57,726 bases of DNA from Pseudomonadota bacterium (GTDB lineage Bacteria > Pseudomonadota > Gammaproteobacteria > Steroidobacterales > Steroidobacteraceae). The position numbers and the translations under genes are program-made. This document shows positions 1 through 9,024 of this stretch, piece by piece. Numbering within the stretch: position 1 is the first letter of the stretch; every line of letters begins with the position of its first letter. A model generated the notes under the pieces. That model was not told the origin of the DNA and ran no database searches. It was given only the letters and a program-made list of their open reading frames with translations. Location: positions 1 to 57,726 of the forward strand of contig CANFSB010000009.1 of assembly GCA_947449495.1 (NCBI GenBank). The letters are read 5' to 3'.

Positions 1-623
1 GGCAACTGAAAACCCAGCTGGATCACACCCGCCACGAACACGCCGATGGACATGGTCAGGCCCGGGTTACTGCTGTGCGTGGCTGCCAGCAAGGTCGCAG
101 CGATCATCACCGTGTTCATCACCACACTGGTCAACGCGGGAATGGCGAAACGCCCATAACTGTTGAGCACGCCCGAGAACAGCGCCGTCAGCGAGATGAA
201 AAACAGATAGGGGAAGGTCCAGCGCAGCATCTGCACGGCCATCTCGTACTTGCCGGCAGTGCCGGTGAAGCCCGGTGCAAACAGGAAGATGATGAGCGGC
301 GCCGCTATCACACCGATGACGCTGAGCACCAGCAACACCGCGCCCAGCGTGCCCGACACACCGGCCACCAGTTCGCGCACTTCGTCGTGGCTACGCTGCA
401 CCTTGTGCTCAGAGATAACCGGCACAAACGACTGCGAGAAGGCGCCCTCGGCAAACAGCCGGCGCAGGAAGTTGGGGATCTTGAAGGCGACCAGAAAGGC
501 GTCCATGAAGGCACTGGCGCCAAAGCTCTGGGCATAAATGATTTCGCGCAGCAGGCCAGTGACCCGCGAGAGCAGCGTGGCCAGCCCGACGATGCTGGTT
601 TTACGAAAGATGGCGCCACTCAT
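1..623 (-). CDS. murJ: Lipid II flippase MurJ, N-terminal part (cut by window edge)
   Basis: This integral membrane protein flips the peptidoglycan precursor lipid II across the inner membrane. About 207 codons are present from an ATG at 623; the rest, over half of a protein usually near 510 residues, lies beyond the left edge. Reading the minus strand directly gives MSGAIFRKTSIVG at the start, then LLSRVTGLLREI, FKIPNFLRRLFAEGAFSQSFVP and FLFAPGF, which are hallmark MurJ/MviN segments with the arginines of the flippase cavity. There is no stop in the visible part. It is divergent from rpsT, an arrangement seen in many gammaproteobacteria, where ribF and ileS usually follow murJ outside this window. 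Identity is very secure. Confidence 0.96.
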   Translation of the reverse strand, partial: MSGAIFRKTSIVGLATLLSRVTGLLREIIYAQSFGASAFMDAFLVAFKIPNFLRRLFAEGAFSQSFVPVISEHKVQRSHDEVRELVAGVSGTLGAVLLVLSVIGVIAAPLIIFLFAPGFTGTAGKYEMAVQMLRWTFPYLFFISLTALFSGVLNSYGRFAIPALTSVVMNTVMIAATLLAATHSSNPGLTMSIGVFVAGVIQLGFQL

Positions 624-650
624 GCAGTACTCGAGACTACCAGAGCTTCA

Positions 651-679
651 TTGACAACGGGTACCGCGCTGCGCAGACT
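651..679 (+). promoter_or_regulatory. Probable rpsT promoter
   Basis: A perfect TTGACA -35 hexamer at 651-656 is followed after 17 bases by CAGACT at 674-679, a weak -10 match (3 of 6). It lies in the 94-base gap between divergent murJ and rpsT. The -35 is convincing; the exact -10 is not. Confidence 0.4.
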
Positions 680-717
680 AGGCGGCTTAGCAATATTCGG
701 CAGCGGCGGAGATAGGC

Positions 718-981
718 GTGGCGAACACCAAATCGGCAGAGAAAGCGGCGAAACAGGCGGAAAAGCATCGCGAGCGCAATGTTGCGTTGCGGTCCCGCAT
801 GCGTACCGCGATGCGCAAAGTAACCGATGCAATCGCCGACAAGGGCGACGCAACGGCGGCTTACTTGGCAGCAGTGCCGGCCATCGACACCATGGTCAAC
901 AAGGGCCTCGTGCACCGCAACAAGGCAGCCCGTCACAAAAGCCGCTTGGCCGCCAAGGTCAAGGCTCTGGCCAAGGCCTAA
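718..981 (+). CDS. rpsT: 30S ribosomal protein bS20
   Basis: This small basic protein binds 16S rRNA during assembly of the 30S subunit. The 87-residue product opens [13 protein letters not shown] and has the bS20 signature of alternating Lys/Arg/Ala helices, with [17 protein letters not shown] near the C-terminus. The start is GTG at 718 with GGAG about seven bases upstream. Rare starts are typical of rpsT, which in E. coli uses UUG as part of autoregulation; whether that holds here is inference. It is divergent from murJ and convergent with obgE. Confidence 0.98.
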   Translation: MANTKSAEKAAKQAEKHRERNVALRSRMRTAMRKVTDAIADKGDATAAYLAAVPAIDTMVNKGLVHRNKAARHKSRLAAKVKALAKA

Positions 982-982
982 A

Positions 983-998
983 GCCCCCGCCGAGGGGC
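983..998 (+). terminator. Short GC hairpin between rpsT and obgE
   Basis: GCCCC (983-987) and GGGGC (994-998) flank a six-base loop directly after the rpsT stop, in the 27-base gap between convergent genes. There is no T-tract on either strand, so intrinsic termination is only a possibility. Confidence 0.3.
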
Positions 999-1008
999 GC
1001 AGCAGCCG

Positions 1009-2043
1009 TCAGGCCTGCGCCCGCTCTGCTTCGGCGCGCTCTTCCAGCGCCGTCATTACCGCCGCGCACAACTCCTTGGTGCCCGAGCCGGTAGCTCCAG
1101 AAATCAGGAATCGCGGTCCCTTGTGCCGCAGTCGACGGGCAATGTCCGCCGCTACCGTCTTGGCTTCTTCCGGCGTCAGCAAATCGCTCTTGTTGAGCAC
1201 CAGCCAACGCGGCTTGGCGGCCAGTTCCTTGCTGTACTTTTTCAGCTCCGCAATGATCGCGCGGGCTTCCTTGACCGGATCTGAGTCCGGGTCGGGCGGG
1301 CAGATATCGATCAAGTGCAGCAGCACACCGGTGCGCTGCAGATGCTTAAGGAATCGATGACCCAGGCCCGCGCCCTCTGCAGCGCCCTCGATCAAGCCGG
1401 GGATGTCGGCCATCACAAAGCTGCGGTGCTCGCCCACATCCACCACACCCAGGTTCGGGTATAGCGTGGTGAACGGGTAATCGGCCACACGTGGCCGTGC
1501 CGCCGAGACAGCTCGGATCAACGTGGACTTGCCCGCGTTGGGCAGGCCCAGCAGACCCACGTCGGCGATCACCTTGAGCTCCAGCCCCAACATGCGCTTC
1601 TCGCCCGGCAGGCCCGGGCCATACTGACGCGGCGCGCGGTTGGTGCTGGACTTGAAACGCTGATTGCCAAAGCCGCCCTTGCCGCCCTCGGCCACCTTGA
1701 TGGTCTGGCCCGGCTCGCTAAGGTCGCCCAACTCTTCGCCGGTTTCAGTGTCCTTGACGGTGGTTCCCACAGGCACATTTACATAGAGGTCTTCGCCGCT
1801 GCGGCCGGTGCGATCGCTGCCCGAGCCGGCGTCGCCAGAGCGGGCTTTGAAGGTACGCTGGATGCGAAAGTCGACCAGCGTGTTGATGCCCTCGACCGCG
1901 CGCAGGTAGACGCTGCCGCCATAGCCACCATCACCGCCATCAGGGCCGCCGAAGGGCACGAATTTTTCGCGCCGGAAGCTCACGCAACCGCGGCCTCCGT
2001 TGCCCGCCTGGATTTTGACCAGGGCTTCATCGACGAACTTCAT
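1009..2043 (-). CDS. obgE: Obg-family GTPase (ribosome assembly)
   Basis: Obg/CgtA is an essential GTPase that binds the 50S subunit and links ribosome maturation to the stringent response. The 344-residue protein starts [19 protein letters not shown], the glycine-rich Obg fold (about 1-158), with the signature [20 protein letters not shown]. The G domain follows with GLPNAGKST (Walker A/G1), DIPGLIEGA (G3) and NKSD (G4). The length is a little shorter than E. coli ObgE (390), which has a longer acidic C-terminal tail. It lies downstream of rplU-rpmA, the standard order, but a terminator-like hairpin sits between rpmA and obgE, so readthrough or a separate promoter is likely. Confidence 0.98.
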   Translation of the reverse strand: MKFVDEALVKIQAGNGGRGCVSFRREKFVPFGGPDGGDGGYGGSVYLRAVEGINTLVDFRIQRTFKARSGDAGSGSDRTGRSGEDLYVNVPVGTTVKDTETGEELGDLSEPGQTIKVAEGGKGGFGNQRFKSSTNRAPRQYGPGLPGEKRMLGLELKVIADVGLLGLPNAGKSTLIRAVSAARPRVADYPFTTLYPNLGVVDVGEHRSFVMADIPGLIEGAAEGAGLGHRFLKHLQRTGVLLHLIDICPPDPDSDPVKEARAIIAELKKYSKELAAKPRWLVLNKSDLLTPEEAKTVAADIARRLRHKGPRFLISGATGSGTKELCAAVMTALEERAEAERAQA

Positions 2044-2061
2044 GTATGGACTCCAGAGACG

Positions 2062-2089
2062 AAAACCCCGGCACGGGGGCCGGGGCTTT
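2062..2089 (-). terminator. Intrinsic terminator after rpmA
   Basis: On the minus strand GCCCCGGC pairs with GCCGGGG (plus-strand arms 2079-2086 and 2066-2072) and is followed by TTTT (2065-2062). It would end or attenuate rplU-rpmA transcripts before obgE. Confidence 0.6.
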
Positions 2090-2118
2090 CGGTATCGACC
2101 AGTGGGCCGGACTGCCGG

Positions 2119-2376
2119 TCAGTTCGGCAGAACGCTCACGTAGCGGCGCTGCTCCGGACCTTTACGGCCGAAGTGCACACGACCATCGACCAGCGCGAAC
2201 AGGGTGTGGTCTGTTCCCACGCCCACGTTCTCACCGGCGCGCACGGGCGTGCCGCGCTGACGAATGAGGATATTGCCGGCCAACACGGCCTCGCCACCGA
2301 AGCGCTTCACGCCCAGTCGCTTGCTGTGTGAGTCACGACCGTTGCGTGTACTGCCGCCTGCTTTTTTATGTGCCAT
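2119..2376 (-). CDS. rpmA: 50S ribosomal protein bL27
   Basis: bL27 contributes its N-terminal tail to the peptidyl-transferase centre. The 85-residue sequence begins [22 protein letters not shown] and contains [18 protein letters not shown] and [10 protein letters not shown], diagnostic for the family. Unlike Firmicutes it has no cleavable N-terminal extension. It follows rplU by 25 bases in the usual rplU-rpmA operon. Confidence 0.98.
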   Translation of the reverse strand: MAHKKAGGSTRNGRDSHSKRLGVKRFGGEAVLAGNILIRQRGTPVRAGENVGVGTDHTLFALVDGRVHFGRKGPEQRRYVSVLPN

Positions 2377-2401
2377 TTTGCGTCTCCGAAATGCGGGGCA
2401 A

Positions 2402-2716
2402 TCAGCCCGCCGCGATGCCCGTGATCGTAACCAGTGTGTACTTCTGGCGGTGGTTCTTCATGCGCAAGTAGTGCTTGCGGCGGCGGAACTTGACGATGGG
2501 CTTCTTTTCGCCCTGACCGTGACGCTCGACCGTGGCAGTGACCGTGCTGCCCTGCAGCAGCGGCGCACCGATTTTGATGTTGGCGCCGTCGGCAATCAAC
2601 AGCACCTCATCAAACACCACCGAGCTGCCTGCTTCGGCGTCGAGCAGTTCAACACGCAGCGAGCTGCCGATTTCGACCCGATACTGCTTACCGCCAGTGG
2701 CAATGACCGCGTACAT
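2402..2716 (-). CDS. rplU: 50S ribosomal protein bL21
   Basis: bL21 binds 23S rRNA in the large subunit. The 104-residue protein starts [17 protein letters not shown] and ends with the family motif [24 protein letters not shown]. It is the first gene of the rplU-rpmA unit and sits behind a near-consensus promoter at 2793-2821. In most gammaproteobacteria the divergent neighbour would be ispB; here the neighbour is an unrelated secreted beta-propeller gene in the same orientation, and ispB lies about 33 kb away. Confidence 0.98.
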   Translation of the reverse strand: MYAVIATGGKQYRVEIGSSLRVELLDAEAGSSVVFDEVLLIADGANIKIGAPLLQGSTVTATVERHGQGEKKPIVKFRRRKHYLRMKNHRQKYTLVTITGIAAG

Positions 2717-2792
2717 GTAGAACCCTGCCTTTCAATGATGATTCGCAGTGCACGCGCCCAGTGGGCGTTTCACGTCCTGCGAAAGGTCGCGC

Positions 2793-2821
2793 ATTCTACT
2801 CAGGCGCTGGGTTGGGGTCAA
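2793..2821 (-). promoter_or_regulatory. rplU-rpmA promoter and leader hairpin
   Basis: On the minus strand TTGACC (2821-2816), a 17-base spacer and TAGAAT (2798-2793) form a strong sigma-70 promoter. The leader before the rplU start contains a small hairpin, CGCCC/GGGCG with a three-base loop (arms 2755-2759 and 2763-2767). Whether that hairpin regulates is unknown. Confidence 0.75.
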
Positions 2822-2838
2822 TTAATGCTAGCGCCCGC

Positions 2839-3885
2839 TCAATAAAATGCGAGCGACTCTATACCCTCACCACCTTCGTAGGCTTGGACGACGCGTCCGC
2901 TGGCCAGCTCCAGACGGGTCAGCAGGCCACTGTCGTGGCTTGCGACCAGCACCGTGCGCCCGTCAGCCGCGAACGCGACCCCTTGGGGACCCTTTGCCAC
3001 GGCGATCTGCCGCTGGCGGGCCATATTCTGGCTGTCGATGATCCAGACCTGACCGCTGGCATAGGCTGTAGCCAGCAACCAGCGGCCATCCTGCGAGACC
3101 TGCAGCTTGATCAGACGCGTACGCTTGATATTGGTCGGTGCCAAGTCCCGCAGAGGCACTGTCTTTTCGGGCTTAAGACTGACCGTATCAAACACATGGA
3201 TGGCCCCCTGACCATTGTCAGCAATGAACAACCGTCGCCCGTCGCGGCTGAGCGCCATACCCTCTGTGCCGCTACCGTTACCCGTACCCGGCGCCTGAGC
3301 TGTGACGTCGAGGCTGGCAATGAAGCGGCGCTGTCGCAGATCAAACACCTGCGGCGCGGACTGCTTGTTAGAAACGTAGAGCCGTAACTCGTCCGACTGC
3401 AGCAGCAACTGATGCGCGCCAACACCCGGAACAACGTAACTGTCCACCACCTGCCGGCTGGCTAGATCGATGCGCAGCAAGGTGTTATCCAGATCGCAGA
3501 CCACCCACAACGAGCCATCACGTGTCGCCACCAGCCCATGGGGTGCGCGATGCCCGCCCAGATCGATGACTGCAGCCACACTGCGGCTGAGCAGATCGAC
3601 AACGAGAACTTTGTTGTTGGGGTTGCGATTGGCGCCGTATATGCCATCGCCATAGAGCGGGACATAGGCAACGGGTTGCAGCGGATCGAGCGCCAACTCG
3701 TGGACTGTAGGGCTGGGTCCATCAAGGTGTGCGATCTCGCTGACACTCACCGGATCATAAAAACGGATACGGTTAGCCACCTTGTCTACGGCAATCAGTC
3801 CTTGCGGCGCCGCCATAACGACCGGGGTGCACAACAGCAACACCGGGACCATCCAGACGCGGAACCATCCGTCTCGTAATCGCAT
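2839..3885 (-). CDS. Secreted YncE-like beta-propeller protein
   Basis: This is a 348-residue exported protein. I take the ATG at 3885 because TCAGGGGGTATC places a strong ribosome site just before it; upstream in-frame codons would run into the divergent gene. The N-terminus RLRDGWFRVWMVPVLLLC followed by AAPQG is a Sec signal peptide. The rest is repeated blades with motifs such as VLVVDLLSRSVAAVIDLGG, LWVVCDLDNTLLRIDL, RRLFIADNGQGAIHVFD and VWIIDSQNMARQRQIAV, as in YncE/YVTN-type seven-bladed propellers. It is divergent from the octahaem cytochrome gene and separated by 60 bases, suggesting joint control and a periplasmic partnership. The substrate is unknown. Confidence 0.85.
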   Translation of the reverse strand: MRLRDGWFRVWMVPVLLLCTPVVMAAPQGLIAVDKVANRIRFYDPVSVSEIAHLDGPSPTVHELALDPLQPVAYVPLYGDGIYGANRNPNNKVLVVDLLSRSVAAVIDLGGHRAPHGLVATRDGSLWVVCDLDNTLLRIDLASRQVVDSYVVPGVGAHQLLLQSDELRLYVSNKQSAPQVFDLRQRRFIASLDVTAQAPGTGNGSGTEGMALSRDGRRLFIADNGQGAIHVFDTVSLKPEKTVPLRDLAPTNIKRTRLIKLQVSQDGRWLLATAYASGQVWIIDSQNMARQRQIAVAKGPQGVAFAADGRTVLVASHDSGLLTRLELASGRVVQAYEGGEGIESLAFY

Positions 3886-3945
3886 GATACCCCCTGACAT
3901 GATCGAGCTTGATTGTGTGCCTTGGCTTAAGATTCGCTCCCAACC

Positions 3946-6150
3946 ATGCAACAAATTACTCATCGTCGACAGGCATTTGCCTCTGCTGTAAAGGCTGTGC
4001 TGTTGTTGTGTCTGGTGGCGCTGAGCGCTTGCCACTCTGGCAAGGACTCGAAAAATAGTCCGGCTAGTAGCGACCACGCCGGCGCGGCCAGTTTTGTCGG
4101 CAGTGAACGCTGCGCCGCTTGTCACACGCAGGCTTTCCAAGCCTGGCAGACGTCGCAACATCAGCAGGCGATGCAAACAGCCAGCGCGGACAGCATCAAA
4201 GCGCCTTTTGCAGGCGAATCATTGCAACATCAGGGCAGTGTCTCAGGCTTCCGCCAGGAACACGGGCAATGGTTGATCCACACCCAAGGCAGCGATGGCC
4301 ACGAGGCCGATTTCCCGGTGCAATACACGTTCGGCGTGATGCCCTTGCAGCAGTACTTGCTGGCCCTGCCCGGTGGCCGCCTCCAGGCCTTCACGGCAGC
4401 CTGGGATACACGGCCGGCCGCAGCCGGCGGACAGCGGTGGATCGACCTCTATCCGGGACAACCGGCAACACCCGGCTCACCGCAGCATTGGAGCGGATAC
4501 CAGCAAAACTGGAACTTCATGTGTGCGGACTGCCACGCCACACATGTGCTGAAAAACTTCAACGTCACCGACAACACCTTCAACACCACTTGGTCGGAAC
4601 TCGGCGTGGGTTGTGAGGCCTGTCATGGTGCGGGCTCTGCGCATGTGCAATGGGCCACCAACAGTCCGCGCGACAGCTCAGACCTTCAAAAAGGTCTGAG
4701 CATCCGTTTGGACGAGCGCAAAGGGATCAGCTGGCAACCGCACCCGGTGACCGGCAAACCGCAGCGCAGCTCACCCCGCAGCACAGCACAGGAGCTCGAT
4801 GTCTGCGCGCGATGCCACTCGCGCCGGGCGCAACTGACCGATGCCGTCACGGCCGCAGATCCTTTAACTCAGGGCTTTACGCCAGCCCTGATCGATGAGG
4901 ATTTGTACTTTGACGATGGTCAGATGCGTGAGGAGGTCTATAACCACGTGTCTTTTCTGCAGAGCCGCATGCAAGCCCATGGGGTCACTTGCAGTGACTG
5001 CCATGAACCCCATTCACAGACCCTGCGTGCGCCGGGCGATGGCGTGTGCCTGCAATGCCATGCCAGCGCCAGCTACGCGCAAACCAGCCATCATTTTCAT
5101 CCGGTGGAGTCAGCCGGCGCACGCTGCGCTAACTGTCACATGCCGGTGCGCACTTATCTGCAGGTAGACCAACGTCACGATCATTCATTGCGCATACCGC
5201 AACCGGCAGTCTCTGCCGCTGTCGGTGCACCCGACGTCTGCACCAGCTGTCACAGCAAGCGTGACAGTCGCTGGGCGCAGCGCATTATCGACCAACACTA
5301 TCCCCATGCCGCACCGGCCTTTCAGACCTTCGGACTGGCATTCGCAGCACTGCGTCAACATCAGCCGGGCGCCGCTGCCGCAGTTACCGCCATCGCCCGT
5401 GACAGCGAGCAACCGGCGCTGGTGCGCGCCAGCGCTCTGCGCAGGCTGCAACAGGCCGGGGCAGACATCGACAGCCAAGCTCTGTCTCTTGCGGCCACAC
5501 ACAGCGACGCCCTGTTGCGCATGGCCGCCGCAGAGGTCGCCAGCCGCGCACCCAGGTTGCTGCCCTCTCTGCTAGCCGACTCACAACTGGCCGTGCGTCT
5601 GATGGCCAGCCAGCAACTGACCGACGCGTCCGGACAGGCCGCGCAGTCAGCGTTAAAGGCATATCAGGACAGCCAGCGCTATAACGCCGATCGCCCGGAG
5701 CACCGGACCAATCTGGCCGACTCGCTACGCCAGCAGGGCAACCTGGTTGGGGCAGAAACACAGTTCCGCGCCGTCATCGCCCAAGACAGCGGCTTTACGG
5801 CAGCCTATCTGGGTTTGGCGGAGACCCAACGGGCGCAGGGACAAGAGGGCAAGGCAGAACAAACGTTGCGCGCAGCAAGCCAGAAAGGGCGCGAAGAATT
5901 GGCCAGAGTCATGCTGGCCTTGGGACTGTCGCTAGTCAGACAGCAGCGCTATGACGAAGCCCTGCAGGCCTTGGCCGATGCCGAGCGGCGGGATCCGGAC
6001 GACGTGCAAATTGCCTATACCTATTGCGTCGCCCTGCAGGAGCGAGGCCTGACCCGACAAAGCAAGGCCGTGTTGCAACGAGCCTTAAAGCGTCATCCCG
6101 GACAGACCGATCTGCTGCAATTGCTGCAAACCTACGGACCAGCACCTTGA
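3946..6150 (+). CDS. Octahaem c-type cytochrome lipoprotein with HEAT-like and TPR repeats
   Basis: A 734-residue exported electron-transfer or redox-enzyme candidate. The signal peptide ends in a lipobox LSAC (Cys29), so it is probably anchored as a lipoprotein. Eight CXXCH haem sites are visible at about residues 56, 193, 223, 287, 349, 368, 394 and 432. Residues about 450-560 look like short helical HEAT-type repeats, and 560-730 are TPR units (AETQFRAVIAQDSGFTAAYLGLAE, DEALQALADAERRDP). The layout resembles cytochrome c554-type multihaem proteins fused to TPRs, a class annotated mostly without assigned function. It is divergent from the beta-propeller gene. No dedicated maturation gene lies beside it. 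Confidence 0.9.
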   Translation: MQQITHRRQAFASAVKAVLLLCLVALSACHSGKDSKNSPASSDHAGAASFVGSERCAACHTQAFQAWQTSQHQQAMQTASADSIKAPFAGESLQHQGSVSGFRQEHGQWLIHTQGSDGHEADFPVQYTFGVMPLQQYLLALPGGRLQAFTAAWDTRPAAAGGQRWIDLYPGQPATPGSPQHWSGYQQNWNFMCADCHATHVLKNFNVTDNTFNTTWSELGVGCEACHGAGSAHVQWATNSPRDSSDLQKGLSIRLDERKGISWQPHPVTGKPQRSSPRSTAQELDVCARCHSRRAQLTDAVTAADPLTQGFTPALIDEDLYFDDGQMREEVYNHVSFLQSRMQAHGVTCSDCHEPHSQTLRAPGDGVCLQCHASASYAQTSHHFHPVESAGARCANCHMPVRTYLQVDQRHDHSLRIPQPAVSAAVGAPDVCTSCHSKRDSRWAQRIIDQHYPHAAPAFQTFGLAFAALRQHQPGAAAAVTAIARDSEQPALVRASALRRLQQAGADIDSQALSLAATHSDALLRMAAAEVASRAPRLLPSLLADSQLAVRLMASQQLTDASGQAAQSALKAYQDSQRYNADRPEHRTNLADSLRQQGNLVGAETQFRAVIAQDSGFTAAYLGLAETQRAQGQEGKAEQTLRAASQKGREELARVMLALGLSLVRQQRYDEALQALADAERRDPDDVQIAYTYCVALQERGLTRQSKAVLQRALKRHPGQTDLLQLLQTYGPAP

Positions 6151-6216
6151 GGCGGCCGCTGCTGCATTTTTGCACTATGTTTGGCCAATATCCCCCGTGC
6201 TCACCGGATACCCACC

Positions 6217-6915
6217 ATGAACCCATCGACCCCCGCCCTCGTGTTCCCGGCTACTGCGCCGACGCTGCTGCCGGTCAACGGTGACCCGCGGCACTTTCCT
6301 GTGCGACGCATCTTCTGCGTCGGGCGTAACTACCTCGCGCACGTCCGTGAACTGCAAAATACCGAGAACGAGCCCCCGTTCTTTTTTCAGAAGCAGCGCG
6401 AAATGATCGTGCAGCACGGCGCAACGGTGCGCTATCCGGGTCTCACCAACGACTTCCAGCATGAATTAGAACTGGTAGTCGCCTTGCACTCCGGCGGACT
6501 CAACATCTCTACCGACGCGGCCAACCAACATATTTTCGGCTACGCCATCGGCCTGGATATGACGCGCCGCGATCGGCAGAACGACATGAAGCGCATGCAA
6601 AAGCCTTGGGAAGTATCCAAGTCTTTTGAAGACAGCGCGCCCTGCGGTGCCATCACACCCGTATCGCAAAGTGGTCTGCTCAGCACTGGCGGGCTACGCC
6701 TGCACGTCAACGACCAGTTACGGCAGAGCAGCGATCTCAATTTGCTCATCTGGCCCATCCCCAAGCTCATTGCGGCGCTGTCCGAGCAGGTCGAATTGGC
6801 TGCCGGAGATCTCATCTACACCGGCACACCCGAGGGCGTTGGGCCGGTCCAGCGGGGCGATGTACTGGAAGCCGAATTCGACGGCTTGTCACGCCTGCGG
6901 GTCACGATCGTCTGA
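6217..6915 (+). CDS. Fumarylacetoacetate-hydrolase-family protein
   Basis: FAH-family enzymes hydrolyse C-C bonds in acylpyruvates, often at the end of aromatic degradation. The 232-residue length matches the short fumarylpyruvate/acylpyruvate hydrolases. Visible motifs are IFCVGRNYLAHVRE, the metal-binding HELELVVAL (Glu83, Glu85), GYAIGLDMTRRDRQ (Asp114) and DLIYTGTPEGVGPVQRGD. I use ATG 6217 rather than the in-frame TTG at 6181, because homologous sequence begins after it. It is followed after five bases by the deacetylase-fold gene. The exact substrate cannot be read from sequence. Confidence 0.9.
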   Translation: MNPSTPALVFPATAPTLLPVNGDPRHFPVRRIFCVGRNYLAHVRELQNTENEPPFFFQKQREMIVQHGATVRYPGLTNDFQHELELVVALHSGGLNISTDAANQHIFGYAIGLDMTRRDRQNDMKRMQKPWEVSKSFEDSAPCGAITPVSQSGLLSTGGLRLHVNDQLRQSSDLNLLIWPIPKLIAALSEQVELAAGDLIYTGTPEGVGPVQRGDVLEAEFDGLSRLRVTIV

Positions 6916-6920
6916 GCGTC

Positions 6921-7757
6921 ATGACAGAACCACGCGTTACGGCCCGCACCTGGCCTGAACACTGTCCGCTCGCCGTCAGCATCAACGTGATGCTGGAGAG
7001 CTGGGCCGATGATGACGCGCCTGGCATAGGCCCCATGGGCAATCCCCTGCCCGGGCGCACCGCTGACTGGCAAGCGCGGTCGTGGGCCGCCTACGGGCCA
7101 CGAACTGGCGCATGGCGATTACTCGATGTCCTGGCCGCCCGGCGCGTGAAGGCCGTGTTTTACGTCAGCGGATTGCTGGCAGAGCGCAACCCACAACTAT
7201 TGGCGGCAATCCACGCTGCAGGGCATCCCATTGCAGCGCACGGCTGGGTCCAAGGTACTTTGCCGGCCACGCAAACGCCCGAGCAGGAAGCCACCGATAT
7301 CGACCGTTGCATTGCCGCGCTGACCGCAAGCAGTGGTCAGCGACCTGCAGGCTGGATTAGTCCCCGCTGCACCCCCAGTGCAGTCACGACGCAATTGCTG
7401 GCTGCCCGTCAGATGCGTTGGCACGGCGATTTTTTTGATGCCGATATGCCCCGCATAGAACAGACAGTCGCAGGCCCTATTGTCGCCTTACCGTTCAGCA
7501 TGGAGATCAACGATCTGCCGCTGACCATCCGTTACGGCAATGCGGCAGAACTATTCACTCAATCGTTGCAACGCATCATAGAAAACAGCACTCGGGTCGT
7601 GCGCAAAGCCTGCTTAGATGTCACGGTCCACGCACACGTGTTTGGGAGGCCAGCAGGCGCTATCGAGTTTGATCTCAGCCTGCAACTGCTGCAGTCGCGA
7701 CAGGACATCGCTTTTTTGACTGATCACGCAGAGTTAGCCGATCTAACGCTCGCCTAG
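6921..7757 (+). CDS. Polysaccharide-deacetylase-fold protein, PuuE/allantoinase-like
   Basis: A 278-residue protein of the NodB-fold carbohydrate-esterase-4 superfamily, closest in pattern to the PuuE allantoinase-like branch. Features are AVSINVMLESWADDD, VKAVFYVSGLLAE, HPIAAHGWVQG, GWISPRCTPS and VTVHAHVFGRPAGA, where the last resembles the HPHVSGRP segment of that branch. There is no signal peptide, so it is cytoplasmic, consistent with an amide or ureide hydrolase rather than a cell-wall enzyme. It is probably cotranscribed with the FAH gene. Its stop overlaps the convergent symporter gene by 15 bases. The real substrate is unknown. Confidence 0.8.
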   Translation: MTEPRVTARTWPEHCPLAVSINVMLESWADDDAPGIGPMGNPLPGRTADWQARSWAAYGPRTGAWRLLDVLAARRVKAVFYVSGLLAERNPQLLAAIHAAGHPIAAHGWVQGTLPATQTPEQEATDIDRCIAALTASSGQRPAGWISPRCTPSAVTTQLLAARQMRWHGDFFDADMPRIEQTVAGPIVALPFSMEINDLPLTIRYGNAAELFTQSLQRIIENSTRVVRKACLDVTVHAHVFGRPAGAIEFDLSLQLLQSRQDIAFLTDHAELADLTLA

Positions 7758-8990
7758 CTCTGCCCGCAACGCCGTGCGGTCCAGTTCATTTTCCCAGCGC
7801 GCCACGGCCAGCGTTGCCACAACGTTACCTATCAAGCTGGTCACCGCGCGACAAACGCTCAACACGCGGTCGATCCCGACCAGAATGGCCAACGACTCGA
7901 TGGGTATGCTGGGCACAGCCGCCAGTGTCGCCGCCAGCGTGATGAACCCGACACCCGCCACACCGCTGGTACCCTTAGACGTAAGACTGGCAACACCAAA
8001 CAGGACCAGCTGCTGCGTCCAGTCCAGATGAGTGCCTGTTGCCTGCGCCAGGAATAGCGCAGCCAGCGTAATGTAGATGCAGCTGCCATCGAGATTAAAG
8101 CTATATCCGGCCGGCAGCACCACCCCGACCACCGAGGAGCTGGCACCCAACTTTTTAAGTTTGGTTACCAGCGCTGGGAACACCGCCTCGGTTGAGCTGG
8201 TGCTCAACACAATAAGCACCTCTTCACGCAGATAGCGCAGCAAAGGCCACATGCCGCAGCCGCACCAATAGGCTATCGGCCCCAGAACCAACGCCACAAA
8301 GACCAGTGAAGCGCCGTACAAACTCAGGACCAGTAGCGCCAACTTCCATAGCGTGGCCAACCCGAACCGGCCGATCGTAAAGGCCATGCCACCAAACGCC
8401 CCCACAGGCGCCAGTCGCACGACCCAGCTCATCACCCCGAAAAGCAGCTTCAACAGGTCGTCGATAACAGCAGTGATGCGCTGTCCGGCGGAACCGATCT
8501 GGGTGCACACCACGCCGCACAAGACCGCCACCAGCAGCACTTGCAGGAAGTCGTTGCCGACAAGGACGGCCAACAGGTTGTCGGGAATCAGGGCCAGCAG
8601 GCGCTCGGACCAACTGTGGCCGGCGGCGCGCTGCACATAGCCCGCAGCGATAGAAGGATCCAGCGTGGCGACATCCAGATGTAGGCCTGCGCCAGGCTGC
8701 ACGATATGCGCAGCCAACAAGCCCACCAGAATGGCTAGGCTGGAGACCACTTCGAAATATATGAGGGCTTTGGCTCCAAGCCGGCCTAGGTGCCCGAGGT
8801 CCCGGCTTTGCGCAATGCCCAATACGACAGTGCCGAAGATGATTGGCGCCACCAGCATCTTGATGAGCTTGATGAAGCCATCGGCCAGAGGCTTACATTG
8901 CACCGCCACATCAGGCCACAACAGCCCGGCGGCGATGCCCAACACCATACCCAACGCTACCTGCGCATAAAGCGGCCGCAGGTAGCGCAT
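7743..8990 (-). CDS. Dicarboxylate/amino acid:cation symporter (DctA/GltP family)
   Basis: A 415-residue inner-membrane secondary transporter that imports C4-dicarboxylates or acidic amino acids with protons or sodium. Family marks are LKMLVAPIIFGTVVLGIA-like sequence near residue 45, the serine-rich re-entrant loop STSSTEAVFPALVTKLKKLG, the NLDGSCIY transmembrane-7 motif and TSKGTSGVAGVGF in the second hairpin. The size matches DctA (about 430). Its start is 34 bases beyond the end of the TonB receptor gene on the same strand. Pairing with FAH and deacetylase genes suggests uptake of an organic acid; which one is not determined. Confidence 0.92.
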   Translation of the reverse strand: MRYLRPLYAQVALGMVLGIAAGLLWPDVAVQCKPLADGFIKLIKMLVAPIIFGTVVLGIAQSRDLGHLGRLGAKALIYFEVVSSLAILVGLLAAHIVQPGAGLHLDVATLDPSIAAGYVQRAAGHSWSERLLALIPDNLLAVLVGNDFLQVLLVAVLCGVVCTQIGSAGQRITAVIDDLLKLLFGVMSWVVRLAPVGAFGGMAFTIGRFGLATLWKLALLVLSLYGASLVFVALVLGPIAYWCGCGMWPLLRYLREEVLIVLSTSSTEAVFPALVTKLKKLGASSSVVGVVLPAGYSFNLDGSCIYITLAALFLAQATGTHLDWTQQLVLFGVASLTSKGTSGVAGVGFITLAATLAAVPSIPIESLAILVGIDRVLSVCRAVTSLIGNVVATLAVARWENELDRTALRAELGER

Positions 8991-9024
8991 GGTCTCAACT
9001 TACTCCGTAACGGCCAGCTGCCGT

